Shown here piece by piece: positions 1 through 11,655 of a stretch of DNA of 64,000 nucleotides. The position numbers and the translations under genes are program-made. The stretch's first letter is position 1; each line of letters begins with the position of its first letter. Source of the DNA: Portunus trituberculatus (Eukaryota > Arthropoda > Malacostraca > Decapoda > Portunidae); the NCBI RefSeq assembly GCF_017591435.1, contig NC_059294.1:15189378-15253377 (forward strand). The letters are read 5' to 3'. The notes below the pieces were generated by a model, which was not told where the DNA came from, ran no database searches, and was given only the letters and a program-made list of their open reading frames with translations.

Positions 1-125
1 CTATCTGCTTAGGCTTGGCAGTACTGAAAACATTTTGTGATTAATGAAATAATCAAATTGTACTTGGAAATGACAACTGAGCCTTTTACAATGTTAACAA
101 CAGCATTGGGTAGTGGTGCACTTAC

Positions 126-474
126 CTTCTCACTCTGGGTAATAGTAAAAGACTGAAGGAACAGCAGTGGTCTTGAGGATCTTCCATTGACACACTGTTT
201 TCCTCCAGGTCTCCTGAAGAAAGTCCTTTGAGATGAAATGGAGCACACAAATGCCAGCATGGTCTGGGTTCCAGTTTGTGATCTTGCATTTCAGTTCAGT
301 GATTCTTTTATACCTTATCTCTGGCCTGTGAGACTGGGGAAACTTGAACACTGAGGGCCTGTGAGCAGCAAACCCACCAGCTTTATTACTTGCCTTATCT
401 ACCTTGGTGGGCCTGTACCCAGGGTGATAGTTGAATGTTGCACGCTTCCCCATCACTAATCCACTCTTAACAAT
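126..474 (-). CDS. Exon encoding a THAP-type zinc-finger-like domain
   Basis: Read on the minus strand, an open frame from an ATG at 522 (or the internal ATG at 453) carries the THAP family layout in order: a start-proximal MGKRATF, an FKFP block, a conserved Trp-x-Pro before ICVLHF (the C-x2-H zinc pair), and the AVPSVF block that ends THAP domains. THAP domains are DNA-binding modules of transcription regulators and P-element transposases. A good acceptor (TTTTCTTCAG, AG at 476-475) and two possible donors (GTGAGA at 133, GTAAGT at 125) bound the exon. With the second donor an in-frame TGA at 132-130 ends the protein; with the first the frame stays open. Oddly, the first two zinc ligands, expected as C-x3-C, read Y-x3-Y (YHPGY, residues 32 and 36 counted from the ATG at 522). 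It may be a decayed copy or a domain that no longer binds zinc. Domain identity is fairly sure, gene identity unknown. Confidence 0.65.
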
Positions 475-522
475 CTGAAGAAAATTTTCTGGATGTAGCA
501 AACATCGAAGAGCTGCATTCAT

Positions 523-940
523 TTCGTTATTTAATAATTACTACAATCGTTAGCTGCAAAATGCTATAGTCAATAGGGCATTTTAAGTTCAATAGGTTAG
601 GTTAGGATAAGTAAGTATGGGTTGCTTAGGTTTAGTAAAAAAAAAAGATAATAATGATGTTTTTCCCCTCTACTTTTCTTGAAGGCCAAATTTCACTCAA
701 TTTTGTGTTCTTCACCACTTTCCCACCAGGTTCCCTAGTTTGTTGCGACTAGGATGAATGAAGAAAGAATACATAAGGAGATGCTGTAAGTAAGAAGATG
801 TACCGGCACTCCAGTGGATCTGTCCTCCCTCTCTCACAATGTGCTGAGAATTACCAGCAAATGTTTTTTTCTGGTTGTGTAGCAGTTAATAGCAACACAC
901 CTGGCTGGTATCCCCTAGGGGATTCTAATGAATACCTACT
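523..940. other. No gene seen; short TTAGG run
   Basis: No coding region recognised. At 593-606 there are two and a half head-to-tail TTAGG units, the arthropod telomere motif, facing the opposite way to the CCTAA-bearing repeats at 941-1172. Confidence 0.4.
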
Positions 941-1172
941 TATCAAACTTCACCTAACCCAACCATGCCCCTGCCTTCCACAGGGGACCAGGTATATCAA
1001 ACCTTACCTAACCTAGTCCCTGGACTCCCCTGGAAGCCCGGGTCTAATCAAACCTTACCTTACCTACCCATCTACCCTAACCTAACCTAGCCCTTGGATC
1101 TCAAAGGTACTAATTAAATCCTATCTAACCTAGCCAGAGGGCTCCACTCTGTCATACTCCAGGGCTATTAAC
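941..1172. repeat. Degenerate tandem repeat with embedded CCTAA motifs
   Basis: Four diverged units of about 50-66 bp begin at 941, 993, 1045 and 1111. Each opens with a TATCAAA/TAATCAAA/TAATTAAA block, continues with CCTTACCTAACCTAG-like sequence and ends in a GGG/CCC-rich block. The CCTAA submotif matches the arthropod telomere repeat, but the long unit and divergence argue against true telomere DNA. Confidence 0.65.
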
Positions 1173-1745
<573 letters not shown>

Positions 1746-1827
1746 ACGGTTCACCCAGCTGCGGTTAGCTGCTACAGCTCACTAAACAGTTATGCTGGCA
1801 AAATCGCCAACTTTGTTATGGTCATTA

Positions 1828-1935
1828 CAGTGGGGATTATAAATCACTCCACAGAGTCCCCACTACTACAACTCGCAGCCGATGTAACCCTCAGGTTCTT
1901 TCAAGGTCGCCAACAGTGTATAATCTCCCCCACTG
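1828..1935. mobile_element. Tiny TIR element (MITE), TA-flanked
   Basis: CAGTGGGGATTATA at the left and TATAATCTCCCCCACTG at the right are imperfect inverted repeats, each flanked by a TA dinucleotide (1826-1827 and 1936-1937). This is the signature of a mariner/pogo-type non-autonomous insertion. Only 108 bp long, no coding capacity. Confidence 0.45.
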
Positions 1936-2432
1936 TAAGGGAATCTCCTCAACAACTCCTTCTCCTCCTGTACCCAACCAAGTAGAATTTATAAATGGTA
2001 GATGCTATGTGTAACAGGGCGAGGCCTTAATACCCCATAGAGAACCGCCCACAAGGACAATTCCACCCACTTCTCTATGATGTATTAACGCCTCTCCACA
2101 CGCCTTGTCCACAGACTGTGATAACTCACAGACCGGAACAACGCGCGTGGTATATTATATAATTATACTATCCTACTACAACAAGTGCTTACTAACACCT
2201 GTTAGACTGACAGCCTTGGCCCACCACTACTGCTATATATGATGTGTACAGCACATCCGGTGATGTACACACAAGCCCAGACACCACCTACGAGTGACAC
2301 CCAGTATATACTCGTCGCAGAGGCGTCTGGCAAACAATTACGCACTACTGGCCGACATGAAGTCTCTCAGCCTTCAATGGTGTGTGTGGCTACTACCACT
2401 ACAATACAGTTTACTACTGAAACTATACAAAA

Positions 2433-3150
2433 GATGGTGGGGGCACACAGCCACCCAACAAAACACACTGGTGACCACAGCCACCAACAGCAACAACGGG
2501 ACGAAACAATAACGCGTCCCTCTGCGTCGCCACACCCGAGTGGACGAACGCACAACAGGAAATGCAGCCCCAACCGGCTACACTTTCCTCAGGACAACAA
2601 GCCCGTTGTCCTACACAGCCATCGTCTACCCAGTAGCAAGCCAGCTACTCAACAGGAGGGCACAACTCCCAGACCAATGGCTAGCGAGTAACAAGAACAG
2701 CCCAGCAACACGTGTCTCCACTCTGTGCCAGAACCAAGAGCGAGCGTGTCTAGCTCCGCTGAAGACTGGCTGGTTACTCTACACAGTATACTACTGATAC
2801 TACCCAACAGATGGTGGGGCACACAGCCGCCCACCAAACCCAGTGGTGACCACGGCCACCTGCAAACAAACAATCAGGACGAGACAGTAACGTGTCTCTC
2901 CTCCTCGCCGCCACAATACAGGACGGACGCACGAGAAATGTAGCCAAACTTACTACACCTCTCCTAGAGCAATAAGCCCGTTGCTCTAACAGTCACGGTC
3001 TACCCAGTATCAAGCCAGCTACTCAACAGGAGGGCACAACTCCCAGACCAATGACTAGCGAGTAACAAAAGAAGCCCAGCAACACGAATCTCCACTCTGT
3101 GCCAGAAACCAAGAGTGCGTGTCTATCTCTGCTGAAGGCTACCTCTGTAC
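2433..3150. repeat. Tandem repeat, 378 bp unit, about two copies
   Basis: Unit 1 starts at 2433 and unit 2 at 2811, both with ATGGTGG...GCACACAGCC. Both contain the block CAGCTACTCAACAGGAGGGC (near 2641 and 3016) and end with GCTGAAG. The copies have diverged by scattered substitutions and short indels. Open frames within it differ between copies, so they are unlikely to be coding. Confidence 0.75.
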
Positions 3151-3294
3151 TAATGTGAAGCTCGCAGGCGCGCAAAATGGTGGAAACAAAGAGAGGGGGT
3201 GTGGCCGCACAGCGGAACAGCAACAGCCCGCGCTTGGGCCAGAGACTATACATATAAAATAATTAAATAAAGGGGAAATAATGCGCTGGCCCTC

Positions 3295-3297
<3 letters not shown>

Positions 3298-3369
<72 letters not shown>
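3298..3369. repeat. (TA)n microsatellite, about 72 bp
   Basis: Pure TA dinucleotides at the right edge of the 1741-3297 block. Confidence 0.97.
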
Positions 3370-3371
<2 letters not shown>

Positions 3372-3435
3372 TACCAACTTTTATCCATACATCTATATAT
3401 AGTTTCCCAGCAATTGAGTACTCCAGATTGACATT

Positions 3436-3558
3436 ATATATAGACTCTGCTGCAAAACTGAACAAACAATTGAATCTATTTATAGACTATGCGGCAAAAC
3501 TTAACAAGTGACAGCTATATATAGACTCTGCCGCAAAGCTGAGCAAACAATTGAATCT
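3436..3558. repeat. Tandem repeat, about 40 bp unit, three copies
   Basis: Units begin near 3436, 3477 and 3516, each with TATATAGACT followed by a GCGGCAAAAC/GCTGCAAAAC-like core and an AACAA-rich end. Diverged relatives of the TATATAGA...CTCTGCCG motif recur outside the array near 3960-4075. Confidence 0.65.
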
Positions 3559-4188
3559 ATATGTAAGTGTTGTTTGTGTTTGATTGGTGATAATATATGT
3601 CAATATATTTGTATGAATGTTTTAGTTACTCACATCCAGGACTTGTGACCTGGATGTAATTTACTTCCACTTTTCTTCATATTTCTCACATACATACCTG
3701 TTTTGTACCTATTCATTTTTAGGCAATGTTGCTGGCATGTGGTACAGTTCTTTCTTTTTGACATGATAGGCAAATAATAAAAAAAATTTGAAAATGCAAG
3801 AATTTCCAATACGTATTAGCTTATGTGCATAGCACATCCACCATCAACAAAGCTCAGCGGTGACCGGCCTTGAAAGGCCATGATGACCATTGTTTGGGTA
3901 TTTAAGATGCCAAATAATTATTTATTTTATGAATATTGTTACTTATAAGGAATTGTCTGTATATAGACCATGCTATAACTTAGTGCAGTAAAATAAGAAG
4001 AAGCATCTATATGTGGACAATCCAACAAAAAGCCCTGTTTTCGAAACGTCTATATATAGATCCTCTGCCGGGAGAAAGTTATTCTTCTGACTTCCATAGA
4101 CCTTTCCTAATATCAATGAAATGGTCTAATCATATACAAATCTCAAGGTAGAAATGCATCCCAATATTGAATGAATTAAAGAAAAGTA
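3559..4188. other. No gene recognised
   Basis: AT-rich, no credible exon. Dispersed relatives of the adjacent 40 bp repeat appear at about 3960-4075. Confidence 0.4.
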
Positions 4189-4681
4189 CAGTGAAGACTC
4201 AATACTCGAACTTATTTCATTCCAAATGGCTGTTCAAGTATCAAAAAGTTTGACCATTGATACCTGTAAATCAGGTAATTCTTCGTAATCTTAGCAAAAC
4301 CTTTAGTTTATAAAAATTTCAGTATAATTTTTTTATAATTTTTATTTGTACATGCCATATGTATGTATGCACAAAGTGGTGATGGATAATGTAGAAGAGG
4401 GAGAAGGGTGGGAAAGAAGAGGGAGGTCATTGGAAGACGAGTCACCACCCATAAAAACGTCTGGTGTGATTCTGGTGAACTCACTAGTGGAGGGCTATTG
4501 CTCACTAACACTTGCACTCTCATTAGATTCCTTATTTTCACCACTAATAAGCCTCTTTGGTGCCACTAAGTTTCTAAATGAAAAGCTACAGACAAAATGC
4601 AGAAGAATTTTTTTTTTTTTTTTTTTTTCCTCAAGACTGGCAGGACAAGGGATGTGTACCAGTATCCGGTATACCAGAATA

Positions 4682-5609
4682 CAGGCAACCCCTGCTTAAC
4701 GAAGGGGTTACATTCTAAAAAACCCTTCGTTAAGTGAAACTTCATTAAGCGAACTGATTAAAACAAGTTTAACCCCTGGCTTGAACTTTCATTGAGAGTA
4801 AACAAAGTGAGAGTGCATCATAGTACAGTGAATGGTTTAATGAAAATCAAAATTATGAAGTTAAACATTTAGGCAGTTTAATTTAAGTCATTATAATGTA
4901 TGTACACTAATGTATGTATGTACGTAACTTTATAATGTTGATGATCTTACATTTATGAAGAGAGGGAGAGTTAAACGGGAAAGACACTAACCGGCAACCT
5001 GTGGAATGTAATCAAAGGGCGCATCTTTGTACCGCATACAAAACTTACGTACCACATTTCCACAAGGCTTTCCATTTTATCCATTGTAGAGTCACGAATT
5101 CAGGTGGTTCTTTTAGCTTGCAAGGAAGATACAGTCTCACCAGCCTTCTTAATAGAGTCTGCTGACTTGAAAATAGTAGAGACAATAGATGGAGTCAAGA
5201 TGGTGGCGATCAATGCTATTAATTTTTTGCCCTCTCTCGTGTCTGTAAATAATATCCAGCTTCACTTCGAGAGCAAGAGACTTCCTGGTCTTCTTAGCAA
5301 TGCTAGGTGACATTGCAGGGCGTTTTGGTGGTAAGTTGAGCGAAGGAAGACGAGCTGCTGCTGACGCTGTTATTGTTTTGAACAGGGGGGAATGAGTGGT
5401 GCGCTTGTTGTCCGTGAGAGGCGCTGGTGTATTCAAAAGCCTGTCAGCTTGCGTGATACGGCGGTGCTTTCAAACTTGGAAAAAAATACTTGGATAAAAC
5501 TTCGTTAAATCGAGTTTGGTGTTCGTTAAATGAGCAGATGGTAGTAAAATGAAACCTTCGTTGTAGCAAAATTTCATTGTGTGAACCCTTGTTAAGTGGG
5601 GGTTGCCTG
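4682..5609 (-). mobile_element. Tigger/pogo-like non-autonomous element, 928 bp
   Basis: Terminal inverted repeats start CAGGCAACCCC and continue with CTTAAC; TA target duplications lie at 4680-4681 and 5610-5611. It retains an N-terminal fragment of a CENP-B-like transposase on the minus strand. It is nested inside the 4189-6003 element, so it arrived later. Confidence 0.75.
5212..5316 (-). pseudogene. Fragment of Tigger-like transposase (CENP-B N-terminal helix-turn-helix)
   Basis: The minus-strand frame contains a basic KKTRKSLALEVKLDII stretch followed by RHERGQKINSI, which matches the first DNA-binding helix-turn-helix of Tigger/pogo transposases and CENP-B. The recognition helix region breaks off and no DDE catalytic part is present. 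The surrounding 95-residue frame has an ATG at 5436 but no downstream transposase, so it is a remnant inside a deleted element. Confidence 0.6.
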
Positions 5610-6045
5610 TATTGGTATTTTGCTTTGGTGTTTTCGGTAATACCGATATCAGAATGGGACTATGGCGGCAGCAGAGAGGGAGAGGCCAAAGCTTTGTTTA
5701 TAACCATGTGTGCAGCCATTTGATTACCACATATATTCACCACTAATAAGCCTTTGGTGTTAATGTAAGTTTATGAATGAAAAACTATGGACAGAATGCA
5801 ACAGGTTATTATTTTGATGACTGCGGCAGCACAACTGGTGGTGGGGGGCAGGGAGGAAGTGGCCAGGAAGCCTTTGTTTACAAAACATTTGTGGACGTTC
5901 GACTGTCAGGTTTTTTTTTTTTTTTTTAGTATTAAATTGATGTTTTGTGTTCGAGTATCAAAAATTTTGACTATTAAGATGTTTGAGTATTGAGTCTCCA
6001 CTGTTTTCAGAATTGTTTGAAGACCTTAAAACAGAGTGCAAAATA

Positions 6046-6982
6046 TAGGTTGAACCTCCCAAATCTGGCAACTGCCAGACCTGAGGCTTGCTGGACTACA
6101 GAAAATTTTGGTTTGCAGGTAGACTTTATTAAAGTAAAGGCGGATTCATGCGTGTCAATTTGTGACTTAGTTTCCAACTGAATATCAGTGCCTAGCAACT
6201 GGAGAAACCAGTCACAAAACAATATCAACATGTTGGTCTTGTTGAGTCAATTTGCAACTTTATTTATGTTGTGACATCATGAAATAAGCTTTTAAAATGT
6301 GGTCTCCAAGTGTAGAGAAGATATTATAGAGTTGGTGAGGGAAAAAGAAAAACATTTGGGACCACAGAAATTAATTACACAGTGAAAAAAGCTCATGCAA
6401 ATCGTTGTTCGATGAAATAGCTGCCATTCTCTTATGAACTGTTTCCTCTCAATGCTGGGTGTTGTTAGAGGTGAGGATTGAAGACTTGTCAGGATTTAAT
6501 TTGATCACTATTGTGCATAGTCTTCTTAAGATTAGTGTGTGGTAGACACTCTTTTCTTTCCTTCTACTTAGCCAGGGATATATCCACAGGCATTTTGTTT
6601 TCCATTCAATGTTTGTTTACATTCATTTCCCACTGAGGTGCCAAGTAAGTAATACTTTCCAGTCGCTATGTGTGGTGTTTTCTGACTAGAAGGGCTCAGT
6701 CAATACTTCTATCAGCTTGCAACTTCAGTCGCAAATTGGTATGTGTGAACCCGCCTGAAGCATCCTAAAACACCCTGCGTAGTCTTAATTGGCCGGCATT
6801 ATATATTGATATATGTTAGCTGTACAAGTAAATATGCATGCAGAAGGAGACAGAAAAACTCATGCATCGCCATGTCATAGTGGCATTCTGGCAAACTTAC
6901 ATTATTCAGGGAAATTAAAGTTATGCCAGAGATTATAGGATTTCCTAGACTACAGAATTCCAGACTTGGGAGGTCCAACCTG
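6046..6982. mobile_element. TIR element, pogo-like, split by a Harbinger-like insertion
   Basis: The left end (AGGTTGAACCTCCCAA after TA, first base changed) and the right end (inverse of CAGGTTGGACCTCCCAAG, followed by TA at 6983-6984) are inverted repeats. Most of its length is the nested 619 bp element at 6138-6756. No coding capacity of its own. Confidence 0.6.
6138..6756 (-). mobile_element. Harbinger-like non-autonomous element, copy 1
   Basis: Termini AGGCGGATTCATGCGTG and the inverse of AGGCGGGTTCACACATAC are terminal inverted repeats. A TAA precedes it, while the right flank is GAA (one mismatch), consistent with the 3 bp TWA duplication of PIF/Harbinger. Its whole length aligns, inverted, with the element at 7935-8650. 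No intact reading frame. Confidence 0.7.
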
Positions 6983-6984
6983 TA

Positions 6985-7931
6985 CTAAAAAGCAGAAATG
7001 GTACACTTTATTTTACCATAATAATATTCAAATTGGGCGTCCATGCCTTACTGTACTGATCGCAGGAAGGAGACCCAAGTACACAATTTTATCCCTATTT
7101 CCATGCACTTCAGTGTCTTTTAATTGATATAGTATACATATGTGTAAAAAGTTCATTAAAGACTTGCACTAATCTAGAGTAGAAGCGTGGTTTTCTAAGG
7201 GTGAGGTGCAGTCAGGAATGGCAAGTGATGAATTATGTAAGCATTTATCAAAGGTCCATTGGGTCATTCCATGATCCATTGTGAGGAATGTTACATTTGC
7301 AAACAACTAAAAGTGTGCAAGACCTATGAATGGCTATTGTATGCTCTGTTATCAATACTTCAGTCTACCTCACACTACAGTCAGTTTGTTTATTTGTTTT
7401 GATTTATATTTTATAAATATGTGTAAGGAACATTACTGCAATGCTACCTCATCTCCAACTTTGCCTTCATAATTTCATAATCTTTGTGATTTAACTGAAT
7501 CAATTGGGGAGTGTTTCATATCAGTAATAGATAAATAGATAAGCAATCTACAAGAGGCATAAGATTTGGTTATTCCTAATAATGTGACCATCATAAACAT
7601 TACTGCAAAAGTGAGACACACTACTTGTGCAATTTCTTTTAAACAAAATGTATGTACATTATTCCCTGCTACTATTGTATGCTAAAATAAACATCCATTT
7701 TCCTAACAACTAGTTTATTGGAGAGGGGAATATTACTCCATCCTCAACACTTCAGGAGCTGGTAAGGACTGTACAATCATATCCTCTGATATCTCATCTT
7801 TGTATTGAATGTCAGGGAAATTAAACTGCGTATGACCATATCTCTTGGTGCCTTTCTTTCTTAATTAATTTATGTTGAACAATCCCTTTTCTGACACTGA
7901 CTCAATGACTGCAACATAAGGTTGAGATGGC
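6985..7931. other. No gene recognised
   Basis: AT-rich spacer between the two Harbinger-like copies. Nothing supportable on either strand. Confidence 0.4.
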
Positions 7932-7934
7932 TTA

Positions 7935-8650
7935 AGGTAGGTTCACATGTGCCAATTTGCTACTGAAATTGCAAGTCACCAGAAGTATTGACTGAGCCCT
8001 TCTAGTCGGAAAACACCACGCGTAACGACTAGAAAGTATCGATTAGTTGGCATCTCAGTTGGAAGTGAATGTAAACAAACAGCTACCCGCCAAGATGTCT
8101 TCCTCCAGTGACGATTCTGAATCGGTGGTTGCTCTTCTTTTGGTGTGCTAGAAGAGTCAACAGAAAAGAAAATGCCTGTGGATACATCCCTAGATAAGTA
8201 GAAGGAAAGAAAGGAATGTCTACCACACACTAATCTTAAGAAGACTATGCACAATTGCGATCAAATAAAATCCTGAGAAGTCTTCAATCATTACCTCCAA
8301 CAACATCCTGCATTGAGGGAAACAATTCTTGGAGAGTGGCAATTATTTCGTTGATCAACAATTTGCGCAAGTTTTTTTTACTGTATAATTCAATTTCTGG
8401 GGCCCCCGATGTTTTTTTTTTTTTTTTTTTTCTCTCACTAACTCTAATATCTTCGCTACACTTGGAGCCCAGATTTTCAAAGCTTACTCCATGACATCAC
8501 AATGTAAATAAAGTTGCAAATCAACTGAACAAGACCAACATGTTGGTCTCGTTTTGCAACTGGTTTCTCCAGTCACTAGGCACCAATATTCAGTTGGAAA
8601 CTCTACCAACTTGCAATTTCACTTGCAAATTGGCACGTGTGAATCTGCCT
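7935..8650 (+). mobile_element. Harbinger-like element, copy 2, with transposase 5' remnant
   Basis: Termini AGGTAGGTTCACATGTGCC and the inverse of AGGCAGATTCACACGTGCC are flanked by perfect TTA duplications (7932-7934 and 8651-8653). Within it, from 8094 on the plus strand, short frames read MSSSSDDSES and, after a frameshift, RRKERNVYHTL. These resemble the N-terminus of PIF/Harbinger nucleases (HARBI1-like), whose DDE nuclease performs cut-and-paste transposition. The rest of the transposase is gone and a poly-T tract (about 8412) interrupts it. It is the inverted partner of copy 1. Confidence 0.75.
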
Positions 8651-8653
8651 TTA

Positions 8654-10784
8654 GTTGTATACTGAACCTGTACATAGCTACCTGGTATAGCTGACTGAGT
8701 GATGTAAGGCACACTGGTTAGGTAGAGATAGATTTCTATATTCTGATTTATTCTGTATTTTGTATGCATCATTCATACATCCGTCCTGTCTCGTACAGGT
8801 TTGGTAACTGTCCTGCTGGACTAGAGATGTGTGTGTCTAAGTTGCCATATAGTGAATCATGTGATGTACTATTGAACCTTGAAAGGTACTAAGATTACTA
8901 ACATTAATTTTAAGCCACTTGAATGAAATACACCTGAATAACTAATACACCTTACTAACCACAATGTTTAAATGTGTGAGTAATTTCCTTGTCACTACCT
9001 GCAACACCACCACCATGCCTCATGATGCCCACTAGGCGCGACACCTCGGATCATCTTTGGGTGGCATGACATTGACTAGTGTGTGCTGTGATTGTTAATA
9101 TATGATTGACTCTGGTGAATTTTGTGGTGACCAAACTGGTGAAAATTTTCTAGGCACTGTCTGGTGACCCTGTTTGGGAGCTGGTTCAACTTTCTACATC
9201 TGATTCACAGATATTTGATTCATCTGATTGTGAGTTCATAGTTACAACCTTCAAGATGACATTGCTTATATGGTACTGGATCAGTGATCAAATGATACAG
9301 TGCAATTTTGTAGTGGCAAAGAACCTTAACTGATCTGCACTACTGAATTGATTTTACTGCCTGACAATTTTGCCAGATGTCTTGATACACTGATTGCTGC
9401 TTGCATATATCATCTGCTGATACATAGAGTAATTCTGTGTTGAGTGTTATTTTATTAGCCTCATCAAAAGTCCCTAGTTGACTTTAATATACACCAACCT
9501 TGCAGAACTCATCTGTAGACATTCCATTTCAGTTGAGCACCAACCACATCATGTGGACCTTCACCATGATAACATTCCTGAAAGTTTCATTCAGCAGAAC
9601 AATTGTCTTTGTAAAAGGTCAGAGGAACCATGGAATACTGGTCCTTGAAGTGCACAGCTGCCACATCAGTCCACAAAAAGCTACTAAGGTGAAGTGCCTT
9701 TTGTTCAATCCTTCCTGAATGTGGTGTTTTAGGTAAAGCAGGGCATCCAGGATGCTCCAGTGGGGACAAAACCCATACATGTGTGCAGGAAGTAGGAAGG
9801 TGGTGTTTATGTTCCCACTGTCTTTTTATTTTAGTCTGTCCTGTATAATGTTTCAAGTTTTTCCTGAGGTCAGAGAGAAGGTTTAATGGGCCTGTATGAA
9901 AGGTCTTTATCAGGGTTGGGGATAGGGAGTGTGAGGGCATGTTACCACAGTGAAAGGAGTATCCCTGATAGCTAGTTAACATTGAGGACGTTCAGGAGTT
10001 GGCCAGCCAAAGGACCTGGGATTAATCAGAGCAACTCAGGGATGTTATCCACCGCAGTGGCCTTCCTAATGGACAGTGACTGTAAAGCTGAGGATTGATA
10101 ATAGTACTACTTGCATGGCCAATTTGTAAAGAAAGTATGCTGGAGATGGGTACCATATAGGATTAGGTGAGGTAAGTGTGATGTTATGTGGGAGATAAGA
10201 CACTCAACTTTTTTGGTGTCTATGATGAGGAGGGCACTGTTATTGGTTAATGGGAAAGTGAATGGGAGTTGAGAGTGAACTATCTTCCTTAGGAAAGATC
10301 AGGTACAGCAGACTGAGGTAACAAAGGAAAGGGAGGCACAAAAGGAGGAGGCCCAGGCAAAACTTTTCTCATCAAAAATAATGTTTGCACCAGGTCTCTA
10401 CAAAATGGAAAAATGGAAATAATTTCACTAGGCTCTGCAACAGCTTAGATCATATGGCACTGCTAGGGTTAACGGGAGAACACTACATCTCCCACCGGTC
10501 AACTAAGTTTGGCAAGGGTTCGGACCCGGATCGCCTAGACAAAATGGAAGTGACTGTGAAGGGGAGAGATGGAGTGCCTACACCATGCATTAAAGGTGTG
10601 ACATTTACCTGGAGGGGCTGCCATACACATCTGAGACCAAGTGCAGATGAACAGGACAGTGAGGAAATTTAAATGAAGGGGCCCCATGTACAGTAAGGTG
10701 TCCATAAAATTTGGCCTTGTTTAGAGAGGGAAGTATGAGGGATGATTGACTTTAATTCTAGTTGAAAGTGCTTCAGTCTCTCTC
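8654..10784. other. No recognised gene over 2.1 kb
   Basis: No element termini or known domains seen. Two open frames stand out by length only: 9587-9982 (minus, 131 codons, no family recognised) and 10385-10672 (plus, 95 codons). Neither has convincing splice sites or recognisable motifs, so neither is called as a gene. Confidence 0.35.
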
Positions 10785-10787
10785 TAT

Positions 10788-10822
<35 letters not shown>

Positions 10823-10861
10823 TTTGATTTAATTATTTATTTATTTATTCATTTATTTATT
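10785..10861. repeat. (ATTT)n microsatellite
   Basis: Imperfect TTTA tetranucleotide run with two interruptions, followed by a poly-T tract. Confidence 0.9.
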
Positions 10862-10954
10862 ATTATTTTTTTTTTTCAATGACCCAGGTTTGCATGAAAA
10901 GGAGAAGGAGGTGGTGTCACTGACAAGAAAGTAATAACTGCAGGAAGATGGTCA

Positions 10955-10956
<2 letters not shown>

Positions 10957-11044
<88 letters not shown>
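10957..11044. repeat. (CT)n microsatellite, 88 bp
   Basis: Pure CT run that directly abuts the 5' end of retrotransposon fragment C at 11045. Confidence 0.97.
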
Positions 11045-11045
<1 letters not shown>

Positions 11046-11428
11046 AAACTTATGTAATAGAATTTAAGAAGTATAGAAATTATCTAACAACAGTAACATT
11101 AAAAACAAAGGAGAATTACCATAAATCAACAATAAAAGAAAATTCTGGAAACACAAAACGAATATGTGAAATTATAAACAATCTAATGGGAAGGAAACAA
11201 AACTGATCCGGCATCTTTTACATCAGAGGGTAAAATTATTTCATTTAATATAATTGCTAACCAATTCAATAATTATTTTTGTAATATTGCCAGCAACTTA
11301 GCCCAAAACATAGAAGAATCAGTGATACACCATTTGAAAGATTTTTACCTTAACCTGTGTTATTTTCATTTTATTAATTTAAAAAGTAGTAAAAGCATGT
11401 AATGAAGTCATAACTCCCTTTCTAGAAT
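11045..11428 (+). pseudogene. Non-LTR retrotransposon C, fragment between endonuclease and RT
   Basis: A plus-strand frame reads FKKYRNYLTTV, NYHKSTIKENSGNTKRI and IINNLMGRKQN, the basic linker that precedes the reverse transcriptase in CR1/jockey-like ORF2 proteins. A CQQLSPK/IEES-like segment follows in a shifted frame. The fragment begins exactly at the end of a (CT)n tract and runs to a TA-flanked MITE. The matching RT portion of what looks like the same family lies at 15835-17397, beyond the DIRS element, so the two pieces may be one copy split by insertions. Stops and frameshifts show it is dead. Confidence 0.5.
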
Positions 11429-11429
11429 A

Positions 11430-11651
11430 CACTTAACCCTCGGCTATTGCGCCCAATTGGGCGAAATAGCCGCGCCATAGCCGAAAACGCGATAGCCGAA
11501 TTGATCTTGGCGGGAAGGCGGTTTTGGCCAATGAGCGCTCAGATATTCCATGACGTCATGGCGGGGCACGCTATAGGTCGCGATAATGAAATTTTTGCAG
11601 CTTTTCATGGGTGTGCGATAGCAATAAAATGCGATAGCCAAGGGTTGACTG
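11430..11651. mobile_element. TA-flanked MITE, 222 bp
   Basis: Left end CACTTAACCCTCGGCTATTG and right end (inverse of CAGTCAACCCTTGGCTATCG) are terminal inverted repeats bounded by TA at 11428-11429 and 11652-11653. GC content is visibly higher than the flanks. The layout fits a pogo/mariner-type MITE. No coding capacity. Confidence 0.75.
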
Positions 11652-11655
11652 TATA

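Larger units (their letters stand above)
4189..6003. mobile_element. TIR element, pogo/mariner-like ends, carrying a nested insertion
   Basis: The left end reads CAGTGAAGACTCAATACTC after a TA; the right end is the inverse of CAGTGGAGACTCAATACTC. The right TA duplication is lost (TT). Internally, a block starting TTCACCACTAATAAGCC occurs at about 4538 and again at about 5735. A second, intact TIR element (4682-5609) sits inside. No coding capacity of its own was found. Confidence 0.6.

Noticed and set aside
941..1172. True telomere array
   Set aside because: CCTAA motifs are embedded in a longer 50-66 bp diverged unit and lie between ordinary sequences.
2011..3297. LTR of an LTR retrotransposon
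   Set aside because: No primer-binding site, polypurine tract, gag/pol or second LTR was found; the TG...CA-like ends are too weak.
9587..9982. 131-codon minus-strand open frame
   Set aside because: No recognisable domain, no convincing splice sites, and length alone is weak evidence in this context.
10385..10672. 95-codon plus-strand open frame with a GGTTCGGACCC box-B-like motif nearby
   Set aside because: No known domain; the motif lacks the A of box B and has no box A upstream.
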